Below the pieces are notes generated by a model. The model was not told where the DNA came from. It ran no database searches and was given only the letters and a program-made list of their open reading frames with translations. A DNA stretch of 64,000 nucleotides from NCBI GenBank assembly GCA_963989245.1, contig OZ022351.1, forward strand, positions 13,604,343 to 13,668,342. Direction: 5' to 3'. Of the stretch, positions 22,886 to 34,127 are shown piece by piece. Made by a program: the position numbers and the translations under genes. How positions within the stretch are numbered: the first letter of the stretch is position 1; the number at the start of each line of letters is the position of its first letter. The stretch comes from Nansenia antarctica. Lineage: Eukaryota; Chordata; Actinopteri; Argentiniformes; Microstomatidae.

Positions 22886-24058
22886 TTAGGGAACATCATT
22901 GACGAAGAGGTGGGTTTTTAACTTGGCTCTCAAGGAGTCCAGAGTGGGGGCAGACTTGATGGCGGAAGGGAGCGCGTTCCACAGGGTCGGTGCTATCACC
23001 GCAAAGGCACGGTCACTCTTCCTCTTGAGGTCGGTGCGGGGGACCCTCAGGCTGAGTTGGGCGTCAGACCTGAGCCTGGGCCTTGAGGTGGAAGACAGGA
23101 CCAGGAGGTCTTTGATGGAGGGTGGGGCGAGACTGTTGAGAGCTTTGTAGACAAAGGTGCAGATCTTGAACTTCACTCTCTTCTTTACTGGGAGCCAGTG
23201 AAGGGAGATGAGGACAGGGGAGATGTGGTCCCTCATTTTAGTGCCTGACACCAGCCTGGCAGCGGCATTTTGGACTAGCTGCAAGCGGTAGATGGTCTTA
23301 TCAGGAAGTCCAGCATAGAGTGAGTTGCAGTAGTTGAGCCTAGATGAAATTAGCATGAGGACGACACTCCTCAGGTCACTGGGGGTGAGGAAGGACTTGA
23401 TCTTGGCTATGATGCGAAGTTGGTAGAAACATGACTTCACGACGGAGCTCACTTGTCGGTTAAGGTTGAGCTCGGAGTCAAAGATGACACCGAGGTTCTT
23501 GACATGTGGTCTGACAAGGGTGGACAGGCTTCCCATGTTGGTGCTGAGCTGAGTGATGGCGGTGGTGTTGCCGATGAGGAGGATTTCCCCCTTGCTCTCA
23601 TTCAGCTGTAGGAAGTTCTGGGCCATCCACTCCTTCACATCGTGGAGGCAGTCCATCAGGCGCATCAGATCGGCGGGGTCGTCAGTGTTGATTGATAAGT
23701 AAAGCTGGGTGTCGTCCGCATAGCAGTGGAATGAGATCTGGTAGCGTTGAGGGATTAGACAGAGGGGGAGCATGTAGAGGGAGAACAAGATGGGACCGAG
23801 GATGGAGCCCTGAGGGACCCCACAGGTGAGGTTGGCTTGTCTGGAGGAGCTGTCTGCTATGTGGACGGCGTGGGTTCTATTGCTGAGGTAGGACTTAAAC
23901 CAGGACAAGGCGGTGTCGGTGATGCCAACCTCCTGCTGGAGGCGATTAAAGAGGATGGCATGGTCTATAGTGTCAAAAGCTGCGCTGAGGTCCAGGAGGA
24001 CCAGGGCAGCACATTTCCTGGAGTCTGCGATGAGGAGGAGGTCGTTCCAAACCTTTAA
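22886..24058 (-). mobile_element. CR1/L2/Rex-like LINE: reverse transcriptase (5' truncated)
   Basis: The minus-strand frame runs open for about 390 residues from LLLIADSRKCAALVLLDLSA. RT motifs include LDLSAAFDTIDH (palm aspartate), GVPQGSILGPILFS and the catalytic YADDTQLYL. It ends with the usual RLVSGTKMRD...LHWLPVKKRVKFKI...APTLWNALPSAIKSAPTLDS and a stop. No endonuclease domain remains. The open frame suggests a fairly recent insertion; it lies within the 4.2-kb composite insertion. Confidence 0.9.
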
Positions 24059-24454
24059 AAGTGTTAGTCATTGAATGTGTCAGAGCTGTGTATTCATGTA
24101 TGTTTTGTTGTCTGCATTCGCAGGTTTTACAATCTGTTAAATTTTTACTAAAATAAGAAAAACGAATTGAATGGTATCCGTGTCCTTCAGTCCAGCCTTT
24201 TGGTCGGCGTCAGTAGACCGTACAGTGACGTAATTACATTTAACAGAATGTACGTTTGATAATAATGTTATTGATTTAATGGCTTGCAAAGGGAATCAGA
24301 TGCTTAAAAACTGTTTAATATTAAACTGGACACATTTTGGGAATATATGTGGTTACTTTCTCACCTGAAAACATATTAAAACTTCATAAAATGACATGTT
24401 AACACTTGTAAAGCCCAAATTACATATTTTAGCTAATGGAGGTTTAAAATGGAG

Positions 24455-24655
24455 GTTTAAATTCGCTGCTCCCGGCGAAATGCATTCTGGGAGGCAGTAT
24501 GCATTCTGTGTAAATGGTCGGCTGGTTTTCGCATACTTATTATGAATTTAGTAGGTAGTATGCAGTATATACTCATTGAGTATGCTAGTATGCAGTATAT
24601 ACTCATTGAGTATGCTAGTATGCAGTATGCTAGTATACCATTCCGAACAGAGCAT
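24455..24655 (-). mobile_element. TGTTCGGAAT-type MITE (inverted copy)
   Basis: It ends AGTATACCATTCCGAACA, the inverse of the start at 12862, and contains an internal direct duplication of AGTATGCAGTATATACTCAT (near 24560 and 24590). It shares the AAATGCATTC(T) core with the 12862 copy. Confidence 0.65.
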
Positions 24656-25079
24656 AGCTTGTGTATTTGTGCTGTGAAATTATGTGTTAATTGTTGCTTA
24701 CCTATTGTAAAGCACTTTGACGTAAAGCGCTATACAAATAAAGTTATTAGATGTATGGGTGGAGGGATTCAAATAGAGGCATGTAACACTTGAATACTGC
24801 TTAAGACTTATTCTTATGGAAAGTTTAACTTGCGGGGGTTTAACATTCGGGGCTAGAGCCCCAGGGTTCACAACGTCACTGCTTTTGACCATGTTAACAT
24901 ATCTAGACCCTCTGTCATGCTTTTATTTGTGGCAACACACCTCAATAGGGAGTGGGGGGAAGGAACACACTACAGCACTCCGTTCAACCTACAGTGGAGT
25001 TCATTTCATTCACCAATGTCGCCATCTAGTGGCCTAAATTAAGAACGTGAGCAGCTAAGCGGAACGCTTCGACAGTATA

Positions 25080-25226
25080 TTTATTTAGCTGACCCTTTTA
25101 TCCAAAACTACTTACATTGCAGTGAGTGCATACATTTGTCAGTATATGGTCCCAGCGGGAATCAAATTCACAACCTATGCGATAGTATTTCCATGCTCTA
25201 CCATCTGAGCCACAGAGGACCACATA
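25080..25226 (-). mobile_element. tRNA-derived SINE fragment
   Basis: On the minus strand TGGCTCAGATGGTAGAGCA is a good Pol III A box and GGTTGTGAATTTGATTCC a degraded B box. The tail (CTTTTATCCAAAACTACTTACA on the plus strand) is the standard fish SINE tail also seen near 36310. Confidence 0.75.
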
Positions 25227-25761
25227 ATCAAACTCAAAGTTTAGTAAGTGAAAACAGGAGTCAGATGTCAGATTTCTTCCGATTTCTTAAATTCCAAACC
25301 AATGTCTTTGACAGGACGAAAGAAATTAGTCTCAATAAAGGACCTCAACACAATCAATCAATGTACAGTACCAGTGCCTCTACTAGCTACACATTGACCT
25401 GTAATGGTCGTTCAAATAGTTAAACCTCTCACTGCCTTTGTATGTGTCCATACATGCTACAATTAAGCAGCTATCTGTCAGCTTAGTAGACAACAAGTTC
25501 GGGAAAAGCTGTCTTGCAGGGACATTGATACGGCACTTTTTTGAGACAATTGAGCCTTATTTTAGGATATAATAAATATATTTTTAGATATGACACTGAC
25601 GAAATTGTTCATGGGGAGACCTGCAGTGCATAGCATGTGAAAGTATCTTATATGGCATAGTCTATATATTATACTCTTAATTTGATAATAACCAATTAAC
25701 TGTAAACATCGATGCCAGTTGTATGGTTCTAGTGCGTAGGCCATCAGTGGGTGGAGTGGAA

Positions 25762-25814
25762 GGGGCGTGGTCGCGATTGACATTATGATGTCATAGATGA
25801 CGTTGTGACGCAAT
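25762..25814 (+). promoter_or_regulatory. Candidate promoter of the unrecognised gene: GC box and three bZIP-type sites
   Basis: GGGGCGTGG (25762-25770), TGATGTCA (25786-25793), TGACGTTG (25798-25805) and TGACGCAAT (25806-25814) lie within 55 bases. They sit about 110 bp before the ATG at 25923. The cluster of CRE/ATF-like sites is seen directly; promoter activity is inferred. Confidence 0.4.
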
Positions 25815-25922
25815 GTTGCACCTGAAGCAAACTGCAACTGGAAAAACAATCAGTCGGTGATTGATTTGCAAACACATCGTATTAAAAAGCGTCAAGTACC
25901 TTCTGTCTGTACATGCCTAATC

Positions 25923-28900
25923 ATGGACGACAATACAAACGCTAAAAAGATGCGGAGACCAAAGCTCAAAGTAAGTTTGGAACGGTTTCTATGTCTTATT
26001 TGAGTTGTTTTATCTTAGTTTCCTAGGCTAGGCCATCTAGTGGTGTTTTCTTTAGTGCTGCTTCTTGAAAACGATCGTTTTTTTACAGTGTCAATAATGT
26101 TCTTGCCACATCGTTAGATATCTTTAGTTTCTAACCCTTTGAGCGACAATACCTGTAAGTTCAATTATTATCTATTATTGTTATAATGTTTATCTTTAAG
26201 TTATACAGTTTGGTGGCATGTACGATAGCACATTGTAACGATAGCACATTGTAATGATAGCATTCAGTCTATTCTTATTTATACAGGATGCTCTGATTAG
26301 CATGAATGCGATGTTCTATGTAATACCTATCTGATTAGTTAATCTTAGGTCTTACATTTAATTATTTTGGAAAATAAATTATAGTTTTGACCATAACTTC
26401 CTACAAAAAAGCGAATTAGTTTGTGTTCATTAGTTTGTGTTCATTTCAGTTTCACACTTCTTTACATGAATTCCTGTTCATTTACAACAATCGTCTGTTC
26501 CTTGGAGGATGTGATGCAAGGGAGAGTTTAGCTGACTGTGAAAATCAGATCATAATTGGATTAATTTCATTCTGGGGTGGTCTTTTTTTCCTTTGTTATT
26601 ATGGGACAAGTTAAAACTTTGAGTTATAAGAATGTCAGGGATAAAATGCAATACAACTGGGTAAATTGGTAGCTCATAATCTCCTCTCTATCCTAACAAC
26701 CCTGATTGGTTGTTGGTTTATTCTACATCAGGCTGGGACCCTCACAGCTCCCCAGACGCCCGAGCTTGCCTGTCCCCAGAAGCCTGGACAGTGGTTTACA
26801 GCTCAGGCGGTCCCACTGCACCCCAAGAACGATAACCCCCCGAAGGTAGGATTTGTCTTAGAGCAAACTGGATTGGTAGGCTAGAAAATTAGACATACCA
26901 TGTTTGTAAGGTATTGAATTTTCCCCATCCATTCTGATCGGTTCAGTGGCTATAGACAACGTTATGATTTGGTGTCAGCCATTGACTTGTTATAGAATTG
27001 ATTGACTTCCATAGGCCTCTCAAGTCCAGCCCACTTTCATGTGATGATCATGTGTTGTCTCAGGGCCGGGTTCCGAAGCCTCCGTGTGGCCTCCCACCTC
27101 TGTGTGGCCTCCATGTCAGCCGCAAGGCCGCATGGCCCAAGGCAGCCAGAGCTAGTCGGAGCCAGCCCAAAGTGGCCAAAGAACTGGCAGAGCCAGGCAC
27201 AATAGTAAGTAAACCCCCAATCCCCCCCGCCTCCCCCATACCTCTATTTGAGTGGTACCAATGTTTGAGATCAAACGCAAGATTGGGTATATTATTTGCT
27301 AAAAGTTCATCAAAATGTCCATCATATTATCCCAATGTCCCTGATTAATTGTTGTTTCGTTCTGCATCAGGCTGGAACCTTTCCTGCTCTGGTGGACTTT
27401 GGGAGACCAAACAAGGGAGATGACCCCCCGAAAGTAGGATTTCTCTTTTCTCAGGGCCTGGTTCCGAAGCCTCCACGTAGCCTCTCGCCACGGTATCCCC
27501 GCCGTGGGGATGGGCGGAGGAGGACCCCTAGAGTCACCTCAGAGGTGGCCAAAGAACTGGCAGGGCCAGGCACAATAGTAAGTAACCCCCCCCTATACAC
27601 ACACACACACACACACACTCCTCCCACCCCCACTCTGCCATCGCCTGTTTTGTTGAGTAACACCATTGTTTCTCAGTAAGTGTATTTAACAACTCTGTAG
27701 TATTGTGTGGTTAGTGTATTCAGTAAAAGTGACTCTCCATCCCAGGACATTGCTGCATTGAAGGAGCCCTGGTCCTCTTCTGACGGTGGTTACCGTGAGT
27801 ATGATTAGCCAAGATACCCAGTGTGACTTTCATTGATAGAATTCTCCCTATCTATCCCCTGGAAGAATCCACCAATCACAACTTGACTTTCCTCTCCCTG
27901 TAGGACTACCAGGAGTTCTGCCACCTATCAAAACACGGATTTCAGCCCCCAGAAAGGAGACTACATGTGGGTGTTTTGGTGACCCTAGTCGTACGCCAGA
28001 TATGAGGCCATAGCGTTGTTGCCATGGTTACATGCTTACAGGGTGGTGTGATATCTGATTGTGTATCTCTCTTTCAGCACCACTAGTCCAGCGGCTGACA
28101 CCGGAGGGTGGGAAGAGTTCCGCTCCATCTCCGGTTCACCGCCTTACCCCAGAGGTGCTCAGAGGTGCCACCTCTCTGGAGGCCAAGCCTGGTCCATTAT
28201 CAGCGGTGGGCGTAAGGGAGGTGTTAACATTGGAGGAGCTCCTGATGTCTCACACGTGAGTCCTACTGTGAACCTCCTTATGTCCAGTAGGAGAAAAACA
28301 CAGTATCCTTGTACACACCAGTATTACTTGTCAATAATGTTAACCAGTGAAATATTGTGTTCATTTGTTTTCCAGTCAGCAGAGTCTAATCAGGCAGCTC
28401 CTGAAACAGACGGTAATTCAGTGATGAACTTCTTCAAAATATCTAATTCTTGCAAAACTAGCCTTGCTTTCTACAGTATCACCTACTCACCTACTGCATC
28501 TGCGTGTGGTTCTCCAGCTGCCCAGCCGCAGAGAGGAATGCGCTACAGAGAGTCCAGAAGATCACCGGCGCCCCCCTCCCCTCTCTGGAAGAGCTGTACA
28601 ACACACGCTGCCTCAGGAAGGCCTCCAAGATCTCCAGAGACCCATCCCACCCTGGGTACGAACACTTTGCTCGGCTGTACTCGGACAGGCGGTTCAGGAC
28701 CATGTTCGCAAGGACAAACAGACTGAAGCTCAGCTTCTACCCCAGGGCCATTCAGGCCCTGAACACAGCAAAGACCTAGGTTCTAGGCCCTGGACAATCT
28801 AGACAATTTGATGGCAGCTACTAGATTGAAATCAAGTGCAATACTGAAACACAACTGTGAACATTTCAAACCTGCAAACTGCGACACTTTAAATGAATGT

Positions 28901-31900
28901 GCAATAACACTATGTGCAATATGACAACCCTCGGGTACATAAGGTTCAGAGATAGGAAATGTTAGAATAGGTATAGCATAGCATAGAGTACAGCACAGTG
29001 TTTTATTTGTATAGTATAGTATACATAGCCTTTATTTATGTAAACCAGCTCTTTTCCCTTCTTGTTTTTAGTTTTTTTTTCCTAGCACCAGGGGAGCCCC
29101 CCCCCTCCCAAATTTCGTTGTTTGGTACCTGTACTATAACAATGACAATAACGACCATTCATTCATTCATTCATTCATCATGAACCCAATTAGAAATGTT
29201 GTCACTTATACAGTACCTGTCTCTCTCTCTGAGAAGGTGACCATAGATGACCTGCAGGAGTGGGAACGGGGGGTCATCACCTCGGTGGTCGTTGCCTGCG
29301 TTGACGTTGTCCTCCCCGCCATGGTCCTCTACACCATGTTACAACAGGACCTCGACAACAGACAACATGGCCGACCACTGTTTGTTCTCTCTAAGTCAAG
29401 TCACTCAGGCTTGAGAATGATTCTGAGCAGGATAGTGGATTACACCAGTGCTATCGAGGAGCAGCAGGAGGAGACTCAGCCTCCCATCTCTCCCATCTCT
29501 TCCCGATGCATGTCGGCTGCTATACTGAGGATGCTGTACACTGATGTGGATGAGGAGGACGTGATCCCCAAGGTCTACCAGCTGCTCATGGACAGAATTG
29601 GCTTGGTGTTCTCTGCTAGACAGGGGAAGTCCAAGCCCATCGACTACATGGGAAAACTGTACCAGAGCTTGAATGAGCTGCTGTATAATTTCGCACAACG
29701 GGCCGTCACTTACTTGATTGGCACATTTCTGGCCGTGCCCAACACCATCAGCCAGCACCAGAGGGTGGCGTTAGACGCCACTTGTGAGGCTTTGACCACC
29801 AGGGTGGGAGACCTTCTCCACGAGACTTGCAAGAACCCTGACAAGCCCTGGGCTATTTTAATGAAAGGTACCACTACCTTCATGAGCTTATTACACAGTA
29901 ACATATGTAACACTATGTATCAGTCTCCCTCAGACCTGAAATATGTTCCAGGTCAGAGAAAAATATATATCCTTCAGTTTACTGTTTTCACTTGATGCCA
30001 ACATGTTATGAACAATAGTAATTACAATGTTACTGCATATGCATAAGGTCATCTTCATGTAAAAGTGTCAGTACCTAATTGTCGGGCATGCAATTATTAG
30101 TTTATATGTTTATATTAAGTCTGAGTGCTTGTCCCAAAGAGAATTCATGTTGTTGGCCAAATGTCATGTCAACTTTGTTTTGTTAGGATCGTGTTCAATG
30201 GACGCGTCCCTCAAGACTCAAGCGGACAAAGATAGTGAAGAGGAGGACACCCTGTCTTTGATCAACACTTCCACCATGAGTGACGTGTGCCAGGACAAAG
30301 ATAGTGAAGAGGAGGACACCCTGTCTTGGACCAACACTTCCACCATGAGTGACGTGTGCCAGGACAAAGATAGTGAAGAGGAGGACACCCTGTCTTGGAC
30401 CAACACTTCCACCATGAGTGACGTGTGCCAGGACAAAGATAGTGAAGAGGAGGACACCCTGTCTTGGACCAACACTTCCACCATGAGTGACGTGTGCCAG
30501 GACAAAGATAGTGAAGAGGAGGACACCCTGTCTTGGACCAACACTTCCACCATGAGTGACGTGTGCCAGGACAAAGATAGTGAAAAGGAGGACACCCTAT
30601 CTTTGACCAACACTTCCACCATGACATACGTCTGCCAGGACAAAGACAGTGAAGAGGAGGACACCCTGTCTTTGACCAACACTTCCACCATGAGTGACGT
30701 GTGCCAGGACAAAGATAGTGAAAAGGAGGACACCCTGTCTTTGACCAACACTTCCACCATGACATACGTCTGCCAGGACAAAGACAGTGAAGAGGAGGAC
30801 ACCCTGTCTTTGACCAACACTTCCACCATGACATACGTCTGCCAGGACAAAGACAGTGAAGAGGAGGACACCCTGTGTTTGACCAGGTCTTCCTCCATGA
30901 GTGACGTCTGCCAGGACAAATATTATGGTGACGAGGAGGACAGCGGTGAGGAAGCCTATGACGACGACAGTGACATGTATGAAGAGTGTGCTTGGAATGA
31001 CATCGCCGTCGGTATGGAGGACTTAAGCTTTGACACAGGGTCCTCTGAGACGTCCCAGAGGAGCCTGAGTCTGACCTCCAGCCTGGAGGGTGAATGTCAC
31101 CTCAGAGGTGTACCTGGCGTGTGTACCTGGCGTGTACCTGGCAGCTCTGTAAACCTGGTGTGCCAGTTGGTAGGTGGTACTACCTCCTCACAGGTAAGAA
31201 GAGAATAGATAGATAGATTGTTGATCTGGCTTTGTAAGTGTATGGCAGTCTAACTTTATAGAATGCAATACACGTAACTGTATATATATAGCTACATATT
31301 ATATATTTTAGTCAATATAACATACATATTGATGCATACATTGATAATAATAGAATAGAATAGCTAGCTTGCTAGTTCTTTGACACTATTTAATTTTACA
31401 CCATGTCACACACTTTCTAGTAACAATAATAACGACCAATTTTAACCAACTTTCTCTGTCAGAACACTCAGCAATTATATTTGCTAACGTTTCGACTTTC
31501 TTACTTTCCATCTGCAGACATCTCACCCGGCAAAAACTCTCTCGCGTCGCGCGCACACACTCGCGCAAAATCTTTTCTGGCTATGCGAGACTAGCGGACG
31601 TTACCTACTAGCGGACGTTACCAACTAGCGGACCTACTAGCCCATGGGCTTACCACTCGCCAGATTCGGATTGGCTGCGTTTAAAAAACGCAGATATTTT
31701 AACCTGCTTGTCAGATGTTTGGTGTCTACGTCCGTAATAATTCCTCTTTCTTGGGGAGGCGGGGGGTTCCGTTGGGGGGGGCAATGTGTTCACGGTTGCC
31801 CCCCCAACGGAATGTGTACACAGTTGAATACTTTACTGTGTACACATTGTGGAAATGTGTCTGGCCTCATTATGGCACAGCATGTGATTGTGATGCACTG

Positions 31901-32759
31901 CCTGTCTGCCTCATATCTGTATCTCTCTGAATATAATCCTGCCCACAGAAGAATGGGATGGACAACTCTGTGAAAGAGGAGGGAGAAAGAAATCCGAAAA
32001 AGAGAACAAAGAAAAACAAGGTGAAGTGCATACTTTTTATTTTTTATAATAATAATAAAAGGAGGATAAAGTCACATCTGGGTTAAAGCACTTGATCGGG
32101 GGAGCTTGTCTTACAGCAGCATATACAGTACTGTATGTAGCCTACTGTAGGCTGTAGGACAAATATCACCCCCCGCACCAACCTACGGACCTTTGGGGAC
32201 AGAGCCTTCAGCGTGGCTGCACCTACCCTCTGGAACTCTCTCCCCATAGTGATCCGCAACGCCCCCACCCTGGACTCCTTCTTCAAATCAGCACTTAAAA
32301 CTGTTCACCAAGGCCTTTGGCCCATAGTCACTGTTCCTGTTTTGTTTTGTTTGTTTCTGTTTTGACCATTTCCTCTAGAATTGTAAAGCGTCCTTGGGTT
32401 TTATGAAAGGCACTATACAAATCCAAGTTATTATTATTATTATTATCATCACCTTTCTTTGTTTTATTCACAGAAATCACCAGTCCCCCCTGGCCCTGAT
32501 GGTAAGATGCCCGTTTACAGTATCAGTAGAAATGTCAATCCCTATGATCTTTCCTGCCACGTTCTCCATATCACGCACAATGCTAGCATTATGGGATACA
32601 TGACGTCACATCCTGTTGTCTGTCATCTCTGCAGACACGGAGGCTGCTGATACAGCCAACAGCACCAAGGAGAAGCCTTGGAGAGCCCTCCTGAAGCGCG
32701 TCGCCGTGGCCTTCTCCAGGTCCTTCTGCCTCCCTTACAACACTGATGCCACTGACTGA
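25923..32759 (+). CDS. Unrecognised 13-exon gene, 900-residue product with acidic 23-residue repeats
   Basis: I do not recognise this gene. Proposed coding exons are 25923-25970, 26732-26845, 27064-27204, 27371-27577, 27746-27794, 27904-27966, 28078-28255, 28376-28412, 29234-29867, 30187-31193, 31949-32020, 32474-32501 and 32635-32759. Every junction has GT-AG ends and matching phase, and the sum is 2703 nt with a single terminal stop. Residues 1-279 are Pro/Lys/Arg-rich and probably disordered, with two versions of an AGT...PPK plus VPKPP...VAKEL module. Residues about 280-490 (exon 9) form a helical, uncharged-core region (EWERGVITSVVVACVDVVLP, YQSLNELLYNFAQRAVTYLI). Residues 504-733 are ten 23-residue repeats (DKDSEEEDTLSWTNTSTMSD type). 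The short tail is basic and amphipathic (KPWRALLKRVAVAFSRSF). There is no signal peptide or clear membrane segment. SEEED units are good casein kinase 2 targets. The start of exon 9 could be three bases later. Exon calls are inference from splice sites, not from transcripts. Confidence 0.72.
27434..27454 (+). other. 21-bp intron relic read through as coding sequence
   Basis: In the upstream exon pair of the unrecognised gene, the AGT...PPK exon and the VPKPP...GTI exon are separated by a 218-bp intron (26846-27063). In the downstream pair the equivalent gap is only 21 bp, still starting GTAGGATTT and ending TCTCAG. That is too short to splice and is in frame, so it should encode VGFLFSQ. Confidence 0.6.
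28470..29178 (+). mobile_element. L2/jockey-like LINE fragment in an intron, (ATTC)n tail
   Basis: It encodes the end of a LINE reverse transcriptase (ERNALQRVQKITGAPLPSLE, SKISRDPSHPGYEHFARL, RAIQALNT, then stop). A 3' UTR and (CATT)n follow at 29158-29178. It fills most of the intron before the 634-nt exon of the unrecognised gene and is on the same strand. It is related to 13801-14483. Confidence 0.85.
30225..30914 (+). repeat. Coding minisatellite, 10 x 69 bp
   Basis: Ten in-frame 69-bp units encode DKDSE(E/K)EDTLS(W/L)TNTSTM(S/T)(D/Y)VCQ. Units 2-5 are essentially identical. Units 6 and 8-9 share the TYVCQ ending, suggesting array growth by blocks. A degenerate eleventh unit leads into an acidic Asp/Glu-rich stretch. 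Confidence 0.97.
32165..32450 (+). mobile_element. L2-like LINE 3' end in an intron, (ATT)n tail
   Basis: Same family as 11901-12385: CCTACGGACCTTTGGGGACA, CTCTGGAACTCTCTCCCCAT, then GTAAAGCGTCCTTGGG and (ATT)n. It lies in the intron between the 31949-32020 and 32474-32501 exons of the unrecognised gene. Confidence 0.85.
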
Positions 32760-32804
32760 TGACCTTACTACAACCAACTTGACCTCCCACTCCACCCCAT
32801 ACAC

Positions 32805-33662
32805 CAGGGGTCGGCAATTAAGTTTGGCTTCGGGCCAAAAAATAAATAGCCACTAGATGGCGGGCCCGAACCTAATCAAAGGCTAATTTAAGTAATTGAT
32901 TGTTTAAAAATGTGACACGTTCTAATGCTTTGACTTTTCTTTCGAGAGATGTACACATCGCTAGTCAACTAATACAGCTTGTTTTGTGAGCCTGCTAACA
33001 ATGTAAAGTAGTGTTCTAGTTAACTAGGTAGCAGTCCAATCCATTACGTTGCAGTATTTTGGCTTGACTAGCGAGTTTGTGTTGTGATTCTCAACAACGT
33101 TGAAACGTAGTTTCACCGTTTTCCATATTTTTTAATAATAAATGTGTGGACTGACGATGTAGCGCAGCCTAACTTATTCTAATAATTATTTAACATAGTT
33201 TTATTCTGATAATTATTCCCCCTCCTCCCAGACAAGGTCACATTATTATTGGATTGGTTGTTTGCGTGTCGGGTGAAGTTAGCTAAACATTTAACCTGCT
33301 AGCTAGCAAGAGAAACATAATGTCACTCTCCAAAGGTCTAAAGAGGAAAGTTGACGGTGAAAACAGGGCATTTAAACAGGAATGGACAGCGAACTATACG
33401 TTCATCCTACCTGGTTTCATCAATGCAAAGCCGTTGTGAGACTCACATTTTACGTGCTCACAATGTTCCCTTTCTATACATGCGAGTCGTCCTTTTCGTC
33501 AATGAATGCGATAAAGACGCACGAGAGGAATCGATTGATGCATAAAAACCTTGAGAACTGCCTGCGGAGTGACGTCCATAACACCAGATATCAAGCAAAT
33601 ACTGACCGATGGGAGATGCCACTTTTCACATTAAGTGAGTACCAAGCCTGTCGTTATTGTAT
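32805..33662 (+). mobile_element. Internally deleted hAT element (GTF2IRD2/ZBED-like transposase remnant)
   Basis: It begins CAGGGGTCGGCAATTAAG, a hAT-type end, just 45 bp after the stop of the unrecognised gene. A short frame at 33320-33439 (KRKVDGENRAF, EWTANYTFILP) resembles the N-terminus of GTF2IRD2-like hAT proteins. It is followed at once, in another frame, by a C-terminus-like YTCESSFSSMNAIKTHERNR. The catalytic middle is missing. No right end was found. An AATAAA at 32841-32846 lies within it. Confidence 0.7.
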
Positions 33663-33739
33663 TTAATAACCTAATTGTATTTTGTATATTTTGAATGAAT
33701 GGCTCATTGTAATTATTATCCCTAATAGCGTGTTTGCTC

Positions 33740-33815
33740 TGGTCGGCTGGTTTTCACATACTTATTATGAATTTAGTAAGCAGTATGCAGTATATACTCA
33801 TTGAGTATGCTAGTA
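33740..33815 (-). mobile_element. TGTTCGGAAT-type MITE fragment
   Basis: It carries CACATACTTATTATGAATTT and AGTATGCAGTATATACTCAT, near-identical to 24530-24620. It is only a fragment. Confidence 0.6.
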
Positions 33816-34065
33816 TACCGCATTGAGATGTAACAGCTGGAATTCTAAGCAGTTGGTAGCTGCTAGTCCTATGAGTCCAGTTGGATGTCTCTCACATTCA
33901 CTTTGAATTAACTGAATTGTGTTCATATTTGTGTCCATGGAAATACCATTATATATTCCATATTTCATATATATATATATACTTATGTATATATGTAGAC
34001 CATACAGCTGGTGTGTCTGGATATCTGGAATGTGAAGGAGTTCTCTACAGCCTCATATGTATACC

Positions 34066-34126
<61 letters not shown>
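34066..34126 (+). repeat. (ATT)n microsatellite
   Basis: About 20 ATT units. They follow GTGTGTCTGGATAT(C/G)TGGAATGTGAAGGAGTT, which also occurs near 11470-11500 without the repeat. Confidence 0.95.

Positions 34127-34127
<1 letters not shown>

Larger units (their letters stand above)
20009..24224. mobile_element. 4.2-kb composite insertion with GTGAC target duplication
   Basis: Comparison with the uninterrupted copy A shows this block is an insertion. GTGAC is duplicated at 20004-20008 and 24225-24229. The ends read TGTACTGTCC and, inverted, TGTACGGTCT, a short imperfect terminal repeat starting TG and ending CA. Inside are a hAT element, LINE pieces on both strands and two copies of a short exon-like sequence. 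No long terminal repeats were found, so the class of the founding element is uncertain. Confidence 0.6.

Noticed and set aside
22720..22902. DKDKDKDKEHRKQ-containing short frame
   Set aside because: Encoded by a small GACAAG tandem repeat at the end of the LINE on the other strand.
20009..24224. LTR retrotransposon
   Set aside because: Although ends are TG/CA with a 5-bp duplication, no direct long terminal repeats, gag, protease or integrase were found.
30218..30919. 233-residue minus-strand repeat frame
   Set aside because: Antisense shadow of the 69-bp coding minisatellite; the plus-strand frame is the one joined by consistent splice phases.
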